The position numbers and the translations under genes are program-made. The notes beneath the pieces were generated by a model. The model was not told where the DNA came from, did not search any database, and saw only the letters and a list, made by a program, of their open reading frames with translations. From assembly GCF_024662235.1 (NCBI RefSeq), contig NZ_CP096276.1:930001-994000 (forward strand): a DNA stretch of 64,000 nucleotides, written 5' to 3'. Numbering within the stretch: position 1 is the first letter of the stretch; each line of letters opens with the position of its first letter. Shown here in pieces: positions 7,992 through 16,382 of this stretch. The DNA comes from Pimelobacter simplex (GTDB taxonomy: Bacteria > Actinomycetota > Actinomycetes > Propionibacteriales > Nocardioidaceae).

Positions 7992-9728
7992 GTGCAGGAC
8001 GGCGACCCCCGCGACGAGCTCGACGACGTGCTGGCCGCACTGCTGCGGGAGCGCCCCGCCGGTGAGGTCGCGCCGTACGTACGACGCCACGACGCGCTGG
8101 CGCCGACGTCGGCCGAGGTGCTGGCCCGGCAGGCGGCGTACGTCGCGCTGCTCGGCGTGGCGCACGGACCGTCGGTGCGGCTGGCGCAGCGCGAGCTCGC
8201 CCGGCTCGCCGGGGACCCGGGGCTCGACGCCGGTGAGGTGGTCGCGGCCAGCACGCTGGCGCTCGAGCGGACCGACCGGGTGACGGTGGTCGGTCAGGTA
8301 CGGCTCCTCGCGGCGCTGGCCCGGGCCGATCCGGCGCTGCCGGTGGCGGACGCGCTGCGGCTCGCGGCCGAGCACCCGCGCGCCGACGTCCGGGCGCTGG
8401 TGGCGCGTGAGCTCGGGCGGCTGGGGGAGCCGGTGCCGGCCCGGACCCGGGCCCTGGGCTTCTTCTTCGCGCCCGCTCCGGCTGCTCCGCCGGCCGTCGC
8501 GGCCGTCGTCCCGGTCGCGGACGCCGACGAGCTCGTCGCCGTGCTCCTGGAGCTTCTCGACGAGGTCGACCCGCTCGGTCTGGAGCGGGCGATCGACGGA
8601 CTGCTCCGGTTCGGTGACCAGCGTCCGCCGTCGGCGCGGCCGCTCGCGGAGCGGATCAAGCGGCCGGTGCGACCAGGCGCGGCGTTCCCCGGCGACCCGC
8701 GCGAGGCGGTCCGGGTGCTGGCCCGGGCCTGGCTCACCCGGCGCCGGATCGTGCTGGACTGCACCTGGACGGTCGAGCTCGGCCGGGCACTCGTGCCCGA
8801 TGCGGCGGCCCGGCCCGGCACCCTGATCGGCGCGGCCGGGCAGCGGCTGACCGCCATCGCGCGGGCCCTGCGCGACGGCCTGTGGCCCGCGGTCGCGCTC
8901 CCGGCCACGGCCGACGGACTGATCCCGGCCGAGGTGCTGAGCAGCCGGCTGGCCGTGGTGGCCGCGGCCGGCCGCCGGCTGCCGGGGTACGAGCTCGAGG
9001 TGGCGCTGCGCCGGGTGCCACCGGAGGACCGCGCCCTGGTCGAGGTCCCCGTGGAGCTGTCGAGGGTGGCGCCGCGGCGGCCACTCCTCGACGCCACCGG
9101 CCCGGCCGTCGGGGAGCGCCGCACCGTCGTGCTCCGGCCCGTGCCGTGGGCGCCGGAGGTGCGCGTCGTCCGGTTCGGGGCGGAGGGGACGCTCGCGCAG
9201 GAGCTGCAGTACGGCACCCACGAGCCCCGCTTCGAGCAGGCCCTGGCACTCGGCGCGGCGCTGCTCCCGCAGGACCCCGACCGGCTCGCGGCGCTCGCCC
9301 ATCCGTACCTGGCGCGCGACCTGACCTGGGACCGCTCGTGCACCGTCCCGGTTCACCGCGCGCTCGGAGCGGCCCGGAGCGCCAACGGCGCCGCGGCCTC
9401 GTCGGCCCTCGTGCTCGGCCTCGCCGCCAAGGACGCCCGGGCGCGGGGCGCCGCGCAGGACGCCGTCCTCGACCTCGCCCGGTACGGCGCCCTCGACGGC
9501 GCCGCGCTGGGGGAGCAGGCCGCGCTCCTCCTGGGCGAGGGTCTGGTCGTCGGGCGGCGACTGAGCACCGGGCTGCGCGAGGTGGCCGGGGCCGGCGACG
9601 CCGCGGTCCCGCCGCTGGTCGACGCACTGGCCGCGCTGCCGCCGGTGCTCGTGGGCCGCCACGACAGAGGGCCCTTCATCGAGCTCGCGGCGGAGCTCGG
9701 CGAGCTGACCGGCCGGCGGTCCGGCTGA
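7992..9728 (+). CDS. Large helical-repeat protein, possibly DUF6493-related
   Basis: The 578-residue soluble protein starts at GTG, 9 bp after the DUF1772 stop, so the two may be cotranscribed. Residues 1-150 are rich in amphipathic Ala/Leu/Arg helices that read like HEAT repeats (for example ALRLAAEHPRADVRALVARE). An Ala/Pro linker follows, then a middle region with a likely beta-rich segment and another helical C-terminus (PLVDALAALPPVLVGRHDRG). The architecture resembles DUF6493-type proteins that accompany SWIM-domain/MoxR clusters, but those partners are absent here. No catalytic motif is visible. The function is unknown and the family call is tentative. Confidence 0.55.
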   Translation: MQDGDPRDELDDVLAALLRERPAGEVAPYVRRHDALAPTSAEVLARQAAYVALLGVAHGPSVRLAQRELARLAGDPGLDAGEVVAASTLALERTDRVTVVGQVRLLAALARADPALPVADALRLAAEHPRADVRALVARELGRLGEPVPARTRALGFFFAPAPAAPPAVAAVVPVADADELVAVLLELLDEVDPLGLERAIDGLLRFGDQRPPSARPLAERIKRPVRPGAAFPGDPREAVRVLARAWLTRRRIVLDCTWTVELGRALVPDAAARPGTLIGAAGQRLTAIARALRDGLWPAVALPATADGLIPAEVLSSRLAVVAAAGRRLPGYELEVALRRVPPEDRALVEVPVELSRVAPRRPLLDATGPAVGERRTVVLRPVPWAPEVRVVRFGAEGTLAQELQYGTHEPRFEQALALGAALLPQDPDRLAALAHPYLARDLTWDRSCTVPVHRALGAARSANGAAASSALVLGLAAKDARARGAAQDAVLDLARYGALDGAALGEQAALLLGEGLVVGRRLSTGLREVAGAGDAAVPPLVDALAALPPVLVGRHDRGPFIELAAELGELTGRRSG

Positions 9729-9755
9729 CCCTCGGCCACGGTCTCGGTCCCGGGC

Positions 9756-11111
9756 TCAGCCCAGGGCCGCGAGGACGGCGTCGGCGGTGGCCCGGCCCGA
9801 GCGGACCGCGCCCTCCATGTAGCCGCTCCACTCGACGGCGTACTCGGCGCCGGCCCAGTGGATCCGGCCGACGGGCTCGCGCAGGGCGGGGCCGTAGCTG
9901 GTCCAGGTGCCGGGGGAGAAGTGCGCTCCGTAGCAGCCGCGGCTGAACTCCTCGGCGCTCCAGTCCTTCTCCAGGTAGGACGTCGGCTCGGCGGCCGCGG
10001 CCCCGAAGTAGCCGGTGAAGCAGTCGAGCACGGCCCGGCGCCGCTCGTCCGCGGGCAGGCGCTGCCAGCGGCGTGCCTCGCCGCCCTCGACGAAGCCGAG
10101 CAGGATGCCGACCTCGGCGCCGGGCGGGGAGACGTCGAAGGTGATCTTGACCGGGCCGCGCTCGGAGATCGCCTGGCCGTTGAGGCCCTGGTCGCGCCAG
10201 AACGGCGTCGGGTACGCCGCGAAGCACTTGATCACCGTGCCGGCCGGGACCCGCTGGGTCAGCTGGTCGCGCCAGGGCGGGAGCACGGGCTCGTAGTCGA
10301 GGCGGCCCGCTAGCGTCGGCGGTACGGCGACCACGGCGTGCCGCGCGGTGACCTGCGCGCCGTCGCGGGTGGTCACGGTGACGCCGTCGGCGTCCTGGGC
10401 GATCCGGGCGACCGGGGTGCCGAGGCGGACGTCGAGGCCCTCGGCCAGCCGCTGCGCGACCTGGACCGAACCGCCGACGACCCGGTCCTTCTGGGCGCCC
10501 CGGTCGGTCGAGGCGAGGGTCTCGAGGTCGCCGTTGCTGACCGTGTAGAAGAGCGTGTGCAGCAGCGAGAGGTCGGTGGAGTCGGCGGAGTAGAGCGCCT
10601 CGGCGAGCACCCGGAAGTAGGTGCGGCCGGCGCTCGTGCGCAGGTTGCGGCGGACCCACGACTCGTAGGTCTGGCCGTCGAGGAGCTCGGCCTTGGGGTG
10701 CGTCCAGGGCGCGGCGGGGTCGACGCTGCGGGCCAGGCGGGCGAACCGGGCGAGGCCCTGGGCGAGGTCGGCCAGGGCGATCGGGTTGAGCTGGGGAGTG
10801 GCGCCCTTGGCCGCGGACATCCGCGACCGCTTGCCACCGAGGTCGAGCAGCAGCGAGCCGGCGTCGTTCCAGGTCGGGAAGGTGGTCAGGCCCAGCTCGT
10901 CGACGAGGGCGTACATCGCGCTGTGCCCCTCGCCGAGCCAGGTGCCGCCGAGCTCGACCGGGGCACCCTCGAGGACGCCGCCCTCGGTCCGGCCGCCGAC
11001 CCGGTCGCGGGCCTCCAGCACGGCCACGCTCCGGCCGGCGGCGACCAGCGCCCGGGCCGCGCTCAGGCCGGCCAGCCCGGCGCCCACCACGACGACGTCG
11101 ACATCGCTCAT
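9756..11111 (-). CDS. Flavin monoamine oxidase (MAO-like amine oxidoreductase)
   Basis: The 451-residue enzyme has the dinucleotide motif VVVVGAGLAGLSAAR near the N-terminus, RVGGRT at 37-42 and the C-terminal flavin signature HWAGAEYAVEWSGYMEGA. Lys295 in GTVIKC matches the active-site lysine of mammalian MAO. Cys393 in RGCYGAHFSPG sits where MAO carries covalent 8-alpha-S-cysteinyl FAD. It would oxidise primary amines to aldehydes, H2O2 and ammonia in the cytoplasm. The ATG at 11111 follows GGAGGAG. A TetR gene lies directly upstream on the same strand with a palindrome between them, implying autoregulated amine-responsive control. Confidence 0.92.
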   Translation of the reverse strand: MSDVDVVVVGAGLAGLSAARALVAAGRSVAVLEARDRVGGRTEGGVLEGAPVELGGTWLGEGHSAMYALVDELGLTTFPTWNDAGSLLLDLGGKRSRMSAAKGATPQLNPIALADLAQGLARFARLARSVDPAAPWTHPKAELLDGQTYESWVRRNLRTSAGRTYFRVLAEALYSADSTDLSLLHTLFYTVSNGDLETLASTDRGAQKDRVVGGSVQVAQRLAEGLDVRLGTPVARIAQDADGVTVTTRDGAQVTARHAVVAVPPTLAGRLDYEPVLPPWRDQLTQRVPAGTVIKCFAAYPTPFWRDQGLNGQAISERGPVKITFDVSPPGAEVGILLGFVEGGEARRWQRLPADERRRAVLDCFTGYFGAAAAEPTSYLEKDWSAEEFSRGCYGAHFSPGTWTSYGPALREPVGRIHWAGAEYAVEWSGYMEGAVRSGRATADAVLAALG

Positions 11112-11132
11112 CACACGCTCCTCCGATCAAAG

Positions 11133-11148
11133 TCAGTCGTATGACTGA
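11133..11148. promoter_or_regulatory. Palindromic candidate TetR operator upstream of the amine oxidase
   Basis: TCAGTC-GTAT-GACTGA is an inverted repeat with 6-bp arms, 22 bp upstream of the amine oxidase ATG and downstream of the TetR gene. Position and symmetry fit an operator for that TetR protein. Confidence 0.45.
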
Positions 11149-11237
11149 GTTCTGACGGTAAGCTGGTGACGGCGCCGGGCGCAACCCCCTCGCGGGGAGC
11201 ACCCACGGGGGAGGGAACGACCGGGACCCGGCGCGGG

Positions 11238-11846
11238 TCAGCCGGCCGGACGGACGTCGGCGAGCCGGACGATCATCTCGACCACGTCGGCGAGGTCCGT
11301 GCCGGAGCGGGCCCGGTCGGGGTCGCAGACGTGCTGGAGGATCAGGCCGTCGAGGGCGGCGACGGTGATCCGCCCGAGCCGGTCGAAGGGGACCGCGCAG
11401 GTCTCGCCGGCGTGGTGGGCGGCCCGCTCGAACCACTCGGCGACGATCGCGGTGTAGCGCTCGTACTGCCAGCGGGCGAGCTCCTCCTGGCCGGCGGTGC
11501 GCAGGGCGTACATGGTCAGCTCGTACTGCATCATCTGCAGGCTGACGTGCCCGCTGACCAGCTGGTCCCAGAAGGCGGCGAGACCCTGGCGGATCGCGTG
11601 CTCGAGGCCGCGGTCGACCTCGGCGGTGCCGCGGAGCACCTCGACGATCTCGTCGACGACGTCCTCGATCACCGCGCGCAGGAGCGCCTCCTTGGAGGGG
11701 AAGACGTACTGCATCGTCCCGAGCGGTACGCCGGCCTCGGCGGCCACGGCACGCACCGAGGTGCGGGCGACGCCCTCCTGGGCGAGTGCGGAGCGGGCCG
11801 CGGCGACGAGCTGGCGGCGCCGCACGGATGCTTCGACGTAGGCCAC
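11238..11846 (-). CDS. TetR/AcrR family regulator
   Basis: The 202-residue protein has a TetR N-terminal DNA-binding domain (about 8-55) with the recognition region TSVRAVAAEAGVPLGTMQYV followed by FPSKEALL, then an all-helical ligand domain. The GTG start at 11846 has a good ribosome site (GAAGGAG, 7 nt upstream). It precedes the amine oxidase by 126 bp on the same strand, so it probably regulates that enzyme in response to an amine or its aldehyde. The upstream Imm51 gene is also on the minus strand, 34 bp away, and might be cotranscribed. Confidence 0.9.
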   Translation of the reverse strand: MAYVEASVRRRQLVAAARSALAQEGVARTSVRAVAAEAGVPLGTMQYVFPSKEALLRAVIEDVVDEIVEVLRGTAEVDRGLEHAIRQGLAAFWDQLVSGHVSLQMMQYELTMYALRTAGQEELARWQYERYTAIVAEWFERAAHHAGETCAVPFDRLGRITVAALDGLILQHVCDPDRARSGTDLADVVEMIVRLADVRPAG

Positions 11847-11880
11847 CGGCGGGCTCCTTCTCGGTCGGACGTACGAGATG

Positions 11881-12222
11881 CTAGTCGTCGAACTCGAACC
11901 CGTCGGCCTCGGCCCGCGCGATCAGCGCGGTCAGCGCCGCGGCGTCGCCGGCCACGACCGCCATCCGGGTGCCGAGGTCGGCGAGCGCCTCGCGGTCGGT
12001 GCCGTAGGCGACGAACATGTCGCCCTCGGGGTCGTAGCGCAGCCGCTCGGCCAGGCCGGAGGCCTGCTCGGCGACGACGCGCTGGGCGACGCCCTCCCAG
12101 AAGTAGCCGTTGGGCTCGTGGCCGGCCGCCATCACGGCCTCCTCGGCCGCGGGCGCGGTGCCGGCGGTGAGCAGGAGGGACCAGTTGCCGGGCGTGGTCT
12201 CGATCAGGCGCAGCGGTTCCAT
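11881..12222 (-). CDS. Imm51-like immunity protein
   Basis: The 113-residue acidic protein (MEPLRLIETTPGNWSLLLTA) contains the stretch HEPNGYFWEGVAQRV and a C-terminal segment ending in EADGFEFDD. This matches the Imm51 family of predicted immunity proteins from polymorphic toxin systems. No toxin gene lies beside it, so it is an orphan, either immunity against a competitor's toxin or repurposed. It is divergent from hen1 with an 86-bp gap, which is notable because Hen1-Pnkp repairs RNA cut by ribotoxins. The family call is based on sequence pattern alone. Confidence 0.65.
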   Translation of the reverse strand: MEPLRLIETTPGNWSLLLTAGTAPAAEEAVMAAGHEPNGYFWEGVAQRVVAEQASGLAERLRYDPEGDMFVAYGTDREALADLGTRMAVVAGDAAALTALIARAEADGFEFDD

Positions 12223-12308
12223 GGCCCCGAAGGTAGCCCAGCCGCGGGAAGGCGCGCCCCGGCGACAAACCGGGTGAACCCCGAGGAGCCACCGGGCAGG
12301 ATGGCCCG

Positions 12309-13757
12309 GTGCTGCTGACGATCTCGACCACCCACCGACCCGCGACGGACCTGGGCTTCCTGCTGCACAAGCACCCGGACCGGGTCCAGGTGTTCGACCA
12401 GTCGTTCGGCACCGCCACGGTGTTCTACCCCGAGGCGGGCGAGGAGCGGTGCACGGCGGCGCTGCTGCTGGAGGTCGACCCGGTGCGGCTCGCGCGGCGT
12501 GCGGGCCAGGGCGGCAAGGGCGGCAAGGGCGCGAAGGGGTCGCCGGACTTCAGCCTCGCGCAGTACGTCAACGACCGCTCCTACGCGGCGTCCTCGCTGT
12601 TCGGGGTCGCGCTCGCCGACGTGTTCAGCACCGCGCGCGGTGGGCGCTGCGCGGCCCGCCCCGAGCTCGCGGAGACCGCGATCCCGCTCGAGCTGGTGAT
12701 CCCGGCGCTGCCGTGCCGCGGCGGCGTACCGATCGCGCGCCGGCTGTTCGAGCCCTTGGGCTGGACGGTCGGGGCCGAGCCGGTCCCGCTCGATCCGGAC
12801 TTCCCGGAGTGGGGCGACTCGCGCTACCTCCGGCTCACCCTGACCGGGACCGTTCGGCTGGCCGACGCGCTGAGCCAGCTCCACGTGCTGCTGCCGGTGC
12901 TCGACGAGTCGAAGCACTACTGGCAGGGGCCCGACGAGGTCGACAAGCTGCTGCGCTCCGGCGCGGGCTGGCTGGCCGAGCACCCCGACCGTGAGCTCGT
13001 CGTACGGCGCTACCTGGGGCGCCGTGGTCACCTGACCCGTGCGGCCCTGGCGCGCCTGGCCGAGCTCGACGACGTCGTCGAGGACGCCGTGGCCGAGGCC
13101 GTCGAGCCGGACGCCGCCGAGGAGACGCGGGTGCCGCTCAACCTCCGGCGCCACGAGGCCGTGCTGGCCGCGCTCGCCGAGGTCCGGCCGCGCTCGGTGA
13201 TCGATCTCGGCTGCGGTCCGGGGCAGCTGCTCGCCCGGCTGCTCGCGACTGAGGGGATCGCCCGGGTCGCGGGCTGCGACGTCTCGGTCCGCTCGCTCCA
13301 GAGCGCCGCGCGCCGGCTCCACGTCGACCGGATGACCGAGCGCCAGCAGGAGCGGCTCACCCTCTTCCAGAGCGCCCTGACGTACGACGACCCGCGGCTC
13401 GCCGGCTACGACGCGGCCGTGCTGATGGAGGTCGTCGAGCACGTCGACCCGCCGCGCCTGGAGGCGCTGGAGCGCGTGGTGCTCGGCAGCGCCCGCCCGG
13501 GCACGGTCGTGGTGACCACGCCCAACCGGGAGCACAACGTGCGCTACGAGGGGCTGACCGGCATGCGCCACCCCGACCACCGCTTCGAGTGGGACCGCGC
13601 CGAATTCCGAGCCTGGGCGGAGCGGGTCGCGGCGGCGTACGGCTACACCGTCGAGCTGCGCGGCGTCGGCGACGACGACCCCGAGGTCGGCCCACCCACC
13701 CAGATGGCGATCCTGACCCGCGCCGACACCACCACGACCGAGGAGGCCGGCCGATGA
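12309..13757 (+). CDS. hen1: 3'-terminal RNA ribose 2'-O-methyltransferase Hen1
   Basis: The 482-residue protein has the bacterial Hen1 layout: an N-terminal domain (about 1-240, opening MLLTISTTHRPATDLGFLLH) that activates Pnkp ligase, and a C-terminal SAM methyltransferase (about 260-480). The SAM motif VIDLGCGPGQLL and the metal site are visible: Glu374, Glu377 and His378 in LMEVVEHVD, plus His421/His424 in MRHPDHRFEW. It methylates the 3' end of cleaved RNA before religation, protecting the repaired site. It starts at GTG and overlaps pnkp by four bases (ATGA). A Gly/Lys-rich insert near residues 65-80 looks like a flexible loop. Confidence 0.95.
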   Translation: MLLTISTTHRPATDLGFLLHKHPDRVQVFDQSFGTATVFYPEAGEERCTAALLLEVDPVRLARRAGQGGKGGKGAKGSPDFSLAQYVNDRSYAASSLFGVALADVFSTARGGRCAARPELAETAIPLELVIPALPCRGGVPIARRLFEPLGWTVGAEPVPLDPDFPEWGDSRYLRLTLTGTVRLADALSQLHVLLPVLDESKHYWQGPDEVDKLLRSGAGWLAEHPDRELVVRRYLGRRGHLTRAALARLAELDDVVEDAVAEAVEPDAAEETRVPLNLRRHEAVLAALAEVRPRSVIDLGCGPGQLLARLLATEGIARVAGCDVSVRSLQSAARRLHVDRMTERQQERLTLFQSALTYDDPRLAGYDAAVLMEVVEHVDPPRLEALERVVLGSARPGTVVVTTPNREHNVRYEGLTGMRHPDHRFEWDRAEFRAWAERVAAAYGYTVELRGVGDDDPEVGPPTQMAILTRADTTTTEEAGR

Positions 13758-16279
13758 GCGAACTCACCGTGCCCGAGCTCGGTCTCGTCGTGCTCGTCGG
13801 CGTCTCCGGCAGCGGCAAGTCGACGTTCGCGCGCGAGCACTTCAAGGCGACCGAGGTGATCTCCAGCGACTTCTGCCGCGGGCTCGTCGCCGACGACGAG
13901 AACGATCAGGACGCCACTCCCGACGCGTTCGACGTGCTGCACTACATCGCCGGAACCCGCCTGCGGCGCGGTCTGCTGACGGTCGTCGACGCGACCAACG
14001 TCCAGCAGTCCGCCCGGGCCGAGCTGGTCCGGCTGGCCCGCAGCCACGACGTCCTCGTCGACGCGATCGTGCTCGACGTACCGGAGCGGGTGGCGCTCGA
14101 CCGCAACCGCGAGCGCCCCGACCGCGACTTCGGCGACCACGTGGTCAAGCGCCAGGCCCGCGACCTGCGCCGCTCGCTGGGCCGGCTGCGCAAGGAGGGC
14201 TTCCGGCGGGTGCACGTGCTGCGCGGCGCGGACGAGATCGCCGCCGCGCGGGTCGTCCGCGAGCCGTCGTGGAACGACCGCCGCGAGGTGACCGGCCCGT
14301 TCGACATCGTCGGCGACGTCCACGGGTGCGCGTCCGAGCTGCGCACGCTGCTCGTCGAGCTCGGCTGGGTCCTGGCGTACGACGACGCGGGCGCCGCGGT
14401 CGGCGCGCACCACCCCGAGGGCCGCCAGGCCGTCTTCGTCGGCGACCTCGTCGACCGCGGCCCGGACACCCCCGGCGTGCTCCGCCTGGTGATGGGCATG
14501 GTCGCGGCGGGCACCGCGCTGTGCGTCTCGGGCAACCACGAGGCCAAGCTGGTCCGCGCGCTCAAGGGCGCCCACGTCCAGGTCACCCACGGGCTGGCCG
14601 AGTCGCTGGCCCAACTGGAGGCCGAGACGGAGGACTTCCGGGCGCAGGCGCTGAGCTTCATGGACGGCCTGATCAGTCACTACGTCCTTGACGCGGGCCG
14701 GCTCGTCGTCGCGCACGCGGGGCTCAAGGAGGCCTACCACGGCCGGTCCTCCCGGCGGGTGCGCGCATTCGCGCTCTACGGCGACACCACCGGCGAGACC
14801 GACGAGCTCGGCCTGCCGGTGCGCTACCCGTGGGCCGACGAGTACCGCGGTGGCGCGATGGTCGTCTACGGCCACACGCCCGTGCCGTCGGCGGAGTGGA
14901 TCAACAACACCATCTGCCTCGACACCGGTGTCGTGTTCGGCGGCGAGCTGACCGCGCTGCGCTACCCCGAGCGCGAGATCGTCGCGGTCGACGCCGAGGA
15001 GCAGTGGTACGAGCCGGTCAGCCCGCTCGTCCCCGCCACGGCGTCCGGCGAGCGCGAGCCCTCGGTGCTGCGGCTCGACGACGTCACCGGCACGCGCTGG
15101 ATCGACAGTCCCCACGCGGGCAAGGTCAAGGTGCCCGAGGAGAACGCCGCCGCGGCCCTCGAGGTGATGAGCCGGTTCGCGGTCGACCCGCGCTGGCTGG
15201 TCTACCTGCCGCCGACGATGTCGCCGGCCGCGACGGCGCACCTCGACGGCTACCTGGAGCACCCGGAGCAGGCCTTCGACGAGTACGCCGGCTGGGGCGT
15301 GGGCCGCGTCGTGTGCGAGGAGAAGCACATGGGTTCGCGCGCGATCGCCGTCCTGGCGCGGGACACCGCTGTCGCGGAGCGCCGCTTCGGTGTCACCGAC
15401 GGCTCGACCGGTGCGATCTACACCCGCACCGGGCGGCCGTTCTTCGCCGCCGCCCGCGGGGACGCGCTCGTCGACCGGCTGCGGACGGCGCTCGCGCCGC
15501 TGTTCGCCTCGCTCGACACCGACTGGCTGGCGCTCGACTGCGAGCTGCTGCCGTGGTCGGCCAAGGCCGGCGCGCTCATCCGCGAGCAGTACGCCGCCGT
15601 CGGTGCGGCCGCCGGCGCGGCCCTCCCGGCGGTCGAGGCGGTGCTCGCCCAGGCCGCCGCGCGCGGGCTCGACCTGACCGCGACGGCCGAGCGGACGGCG
15701 GTCCGGCACCGCAACGCGCGGGCGTTCCGGGACGCCTATGCGGCGTACTGCCGGCCGGTCGAGGGGCTCGACGGCGTCACGGTCGCGCCCTTCCAGGTGC
15801 TCGCCGCCGAGGGGCGCGCGCTCGCGGTCACCGAGCCGCACGCGTGGCACCTCGCCGAGCTCGGCCGCCTCGACGACCCGCTGATCACCCCCACCCGCCA
15901 CCGGTACGTCGACCTCGGCTCGGCCGCCGACCGCGCCGCCGCGACGTCCTGGTGGGAGGAGCTCACCGGCGCCGGCGGCGAGGGCATGGTGGTCAAGCCG
16001 GCCGACGCGATCGAGCCGGGCGGGCGCACGGTGCAGCCGGGGCTCAAGGTGCGGGGCCGCGAGTACCTGCGGATCGTCTACGGGCCCGACTACACCGAGT
16101 CGCTCGACGTGCTGCGCGAGCGGCACCTCGGCAAGAAGCGCCAGCTGGCCCTGCGCGAGCACGGGCTGGGGCTCGACGCGCTCACCGGCTTCGTCGCGGG
16201 GGCGCCGCTGTGGCAGGTGCACCAGGCGGTGTTCGCCGTCCTGGCACTGGAGTCGGAGCCGGTCGACCCGCGGCTCTAG
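13754..16279 (+). CDS. pnkp: Polynucleotide kinase-phosphatase / RNA ligase Pnkp
   Basis: The 841-residue protein carries all three modules of bacterial Pnkp. The 5' kinase has P-loop GVSGSGKST at 16-24. The calcineurin-like 2',3'-phosphatase has GDVHGC at 187-192 followed by GDLVDRGPD and GNHE. The C-terminal nucleotidyltransferase/ligase-like domain has Lys524 in EEKHMGSRA as the adenylylated residue. Together with Hen1 it heals and seals RNA cut by ribotoxins. Length and motif order are normal, and no motif is missing. The four-base overlap with hen1 makes a two-gene operon closed by a hairpin terminator. Confidence 0.96.
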   Translation: MSELTVPELGLVVLVGVSGSGKSTFAREHFKATEVISSDFCRGLVADDENDQDATPDAFDVLHYIAGTRLRRGLLTVVDATNVQQSARAELVRLARSHDVLVDAIVLDVPERVALDRNRERPDRDFGDHVVKRQARDLRRSLGRLRKEGFRRVHVLRGADEIAAARVVREPSWNDRREVTGPFDIVGDVHGCASELRTLLVELGWVLAYDDAGAAVGAHHPEGRQAVFVGDLVDRGPDTPGVLRLVMGMVAAGTALCVSGNHEAKLVRALKGAHVQVTHGLAESLAQLEAETEDFRAQALSFMDGLISHYVLDAGRLVVAHAGLKEAYHGRSSRRVRAFALYGDTTGETDELGLPVRYPWADEYRGGAMVVYGHTPVPSAEWINNTICLDTGVVFGGELTALRYPEREIVAVDAEEQWYEPVSPLVPATASGEREPSVLRLDDVTGTRWIDSPHAGKVKVPEENAAAALEVMSRFAVDPRWLVYLPPTMSPAATAHLDGYLEHPEQAFDEYAGWGVGRVVCEEKHMGSRAIAVLARDTAVAERRFGVTDGSTGAIYTRTGRPFFAAARGDALVDRLRTALAPLFASLDTDWLALDCELLPWSAKAGALIREQYAAVGAAAGAALPAVEAVLAQAAARGLDLTATAERTAVRHRNARAFRDAYAAYCRPVEGLDGVTVAPFQVLAAEGRALAVTEPHAWHLAELGRLDDPLITPTRHRYVDLGSAADRAAATSWWEELTGAGGEGMVVKPADAIEPGGRTVQPGLKVRGREYLRIVYGPDYTESLDVLRERHLGKKRQLALREHGLGLDALTGFVAGAPLWQVHQAVFAVLALESEPVDPRL

Positions 16280-16307
16280 CCGGACCCCCAGGGCGGTGGG
16301 GGTCCGG
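16280..16307 (+). terminator. Hairpin terminator of the hen1-pnkp operon
   Basis: A perfect 10-bp stem (16280-16289 with 16298-16307) with an 8-nt loop lies immediately after the pnkp stop codon. It has no T-run. Confidence 0.75.
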
Positions 16308-16382
16308 ATCACCCGCGCCCGAGGGATGGTCGCGCGGCGCGTCGGCGCGGAGGCTGGGGACCCCCGAGCAGAGGACCGATCG

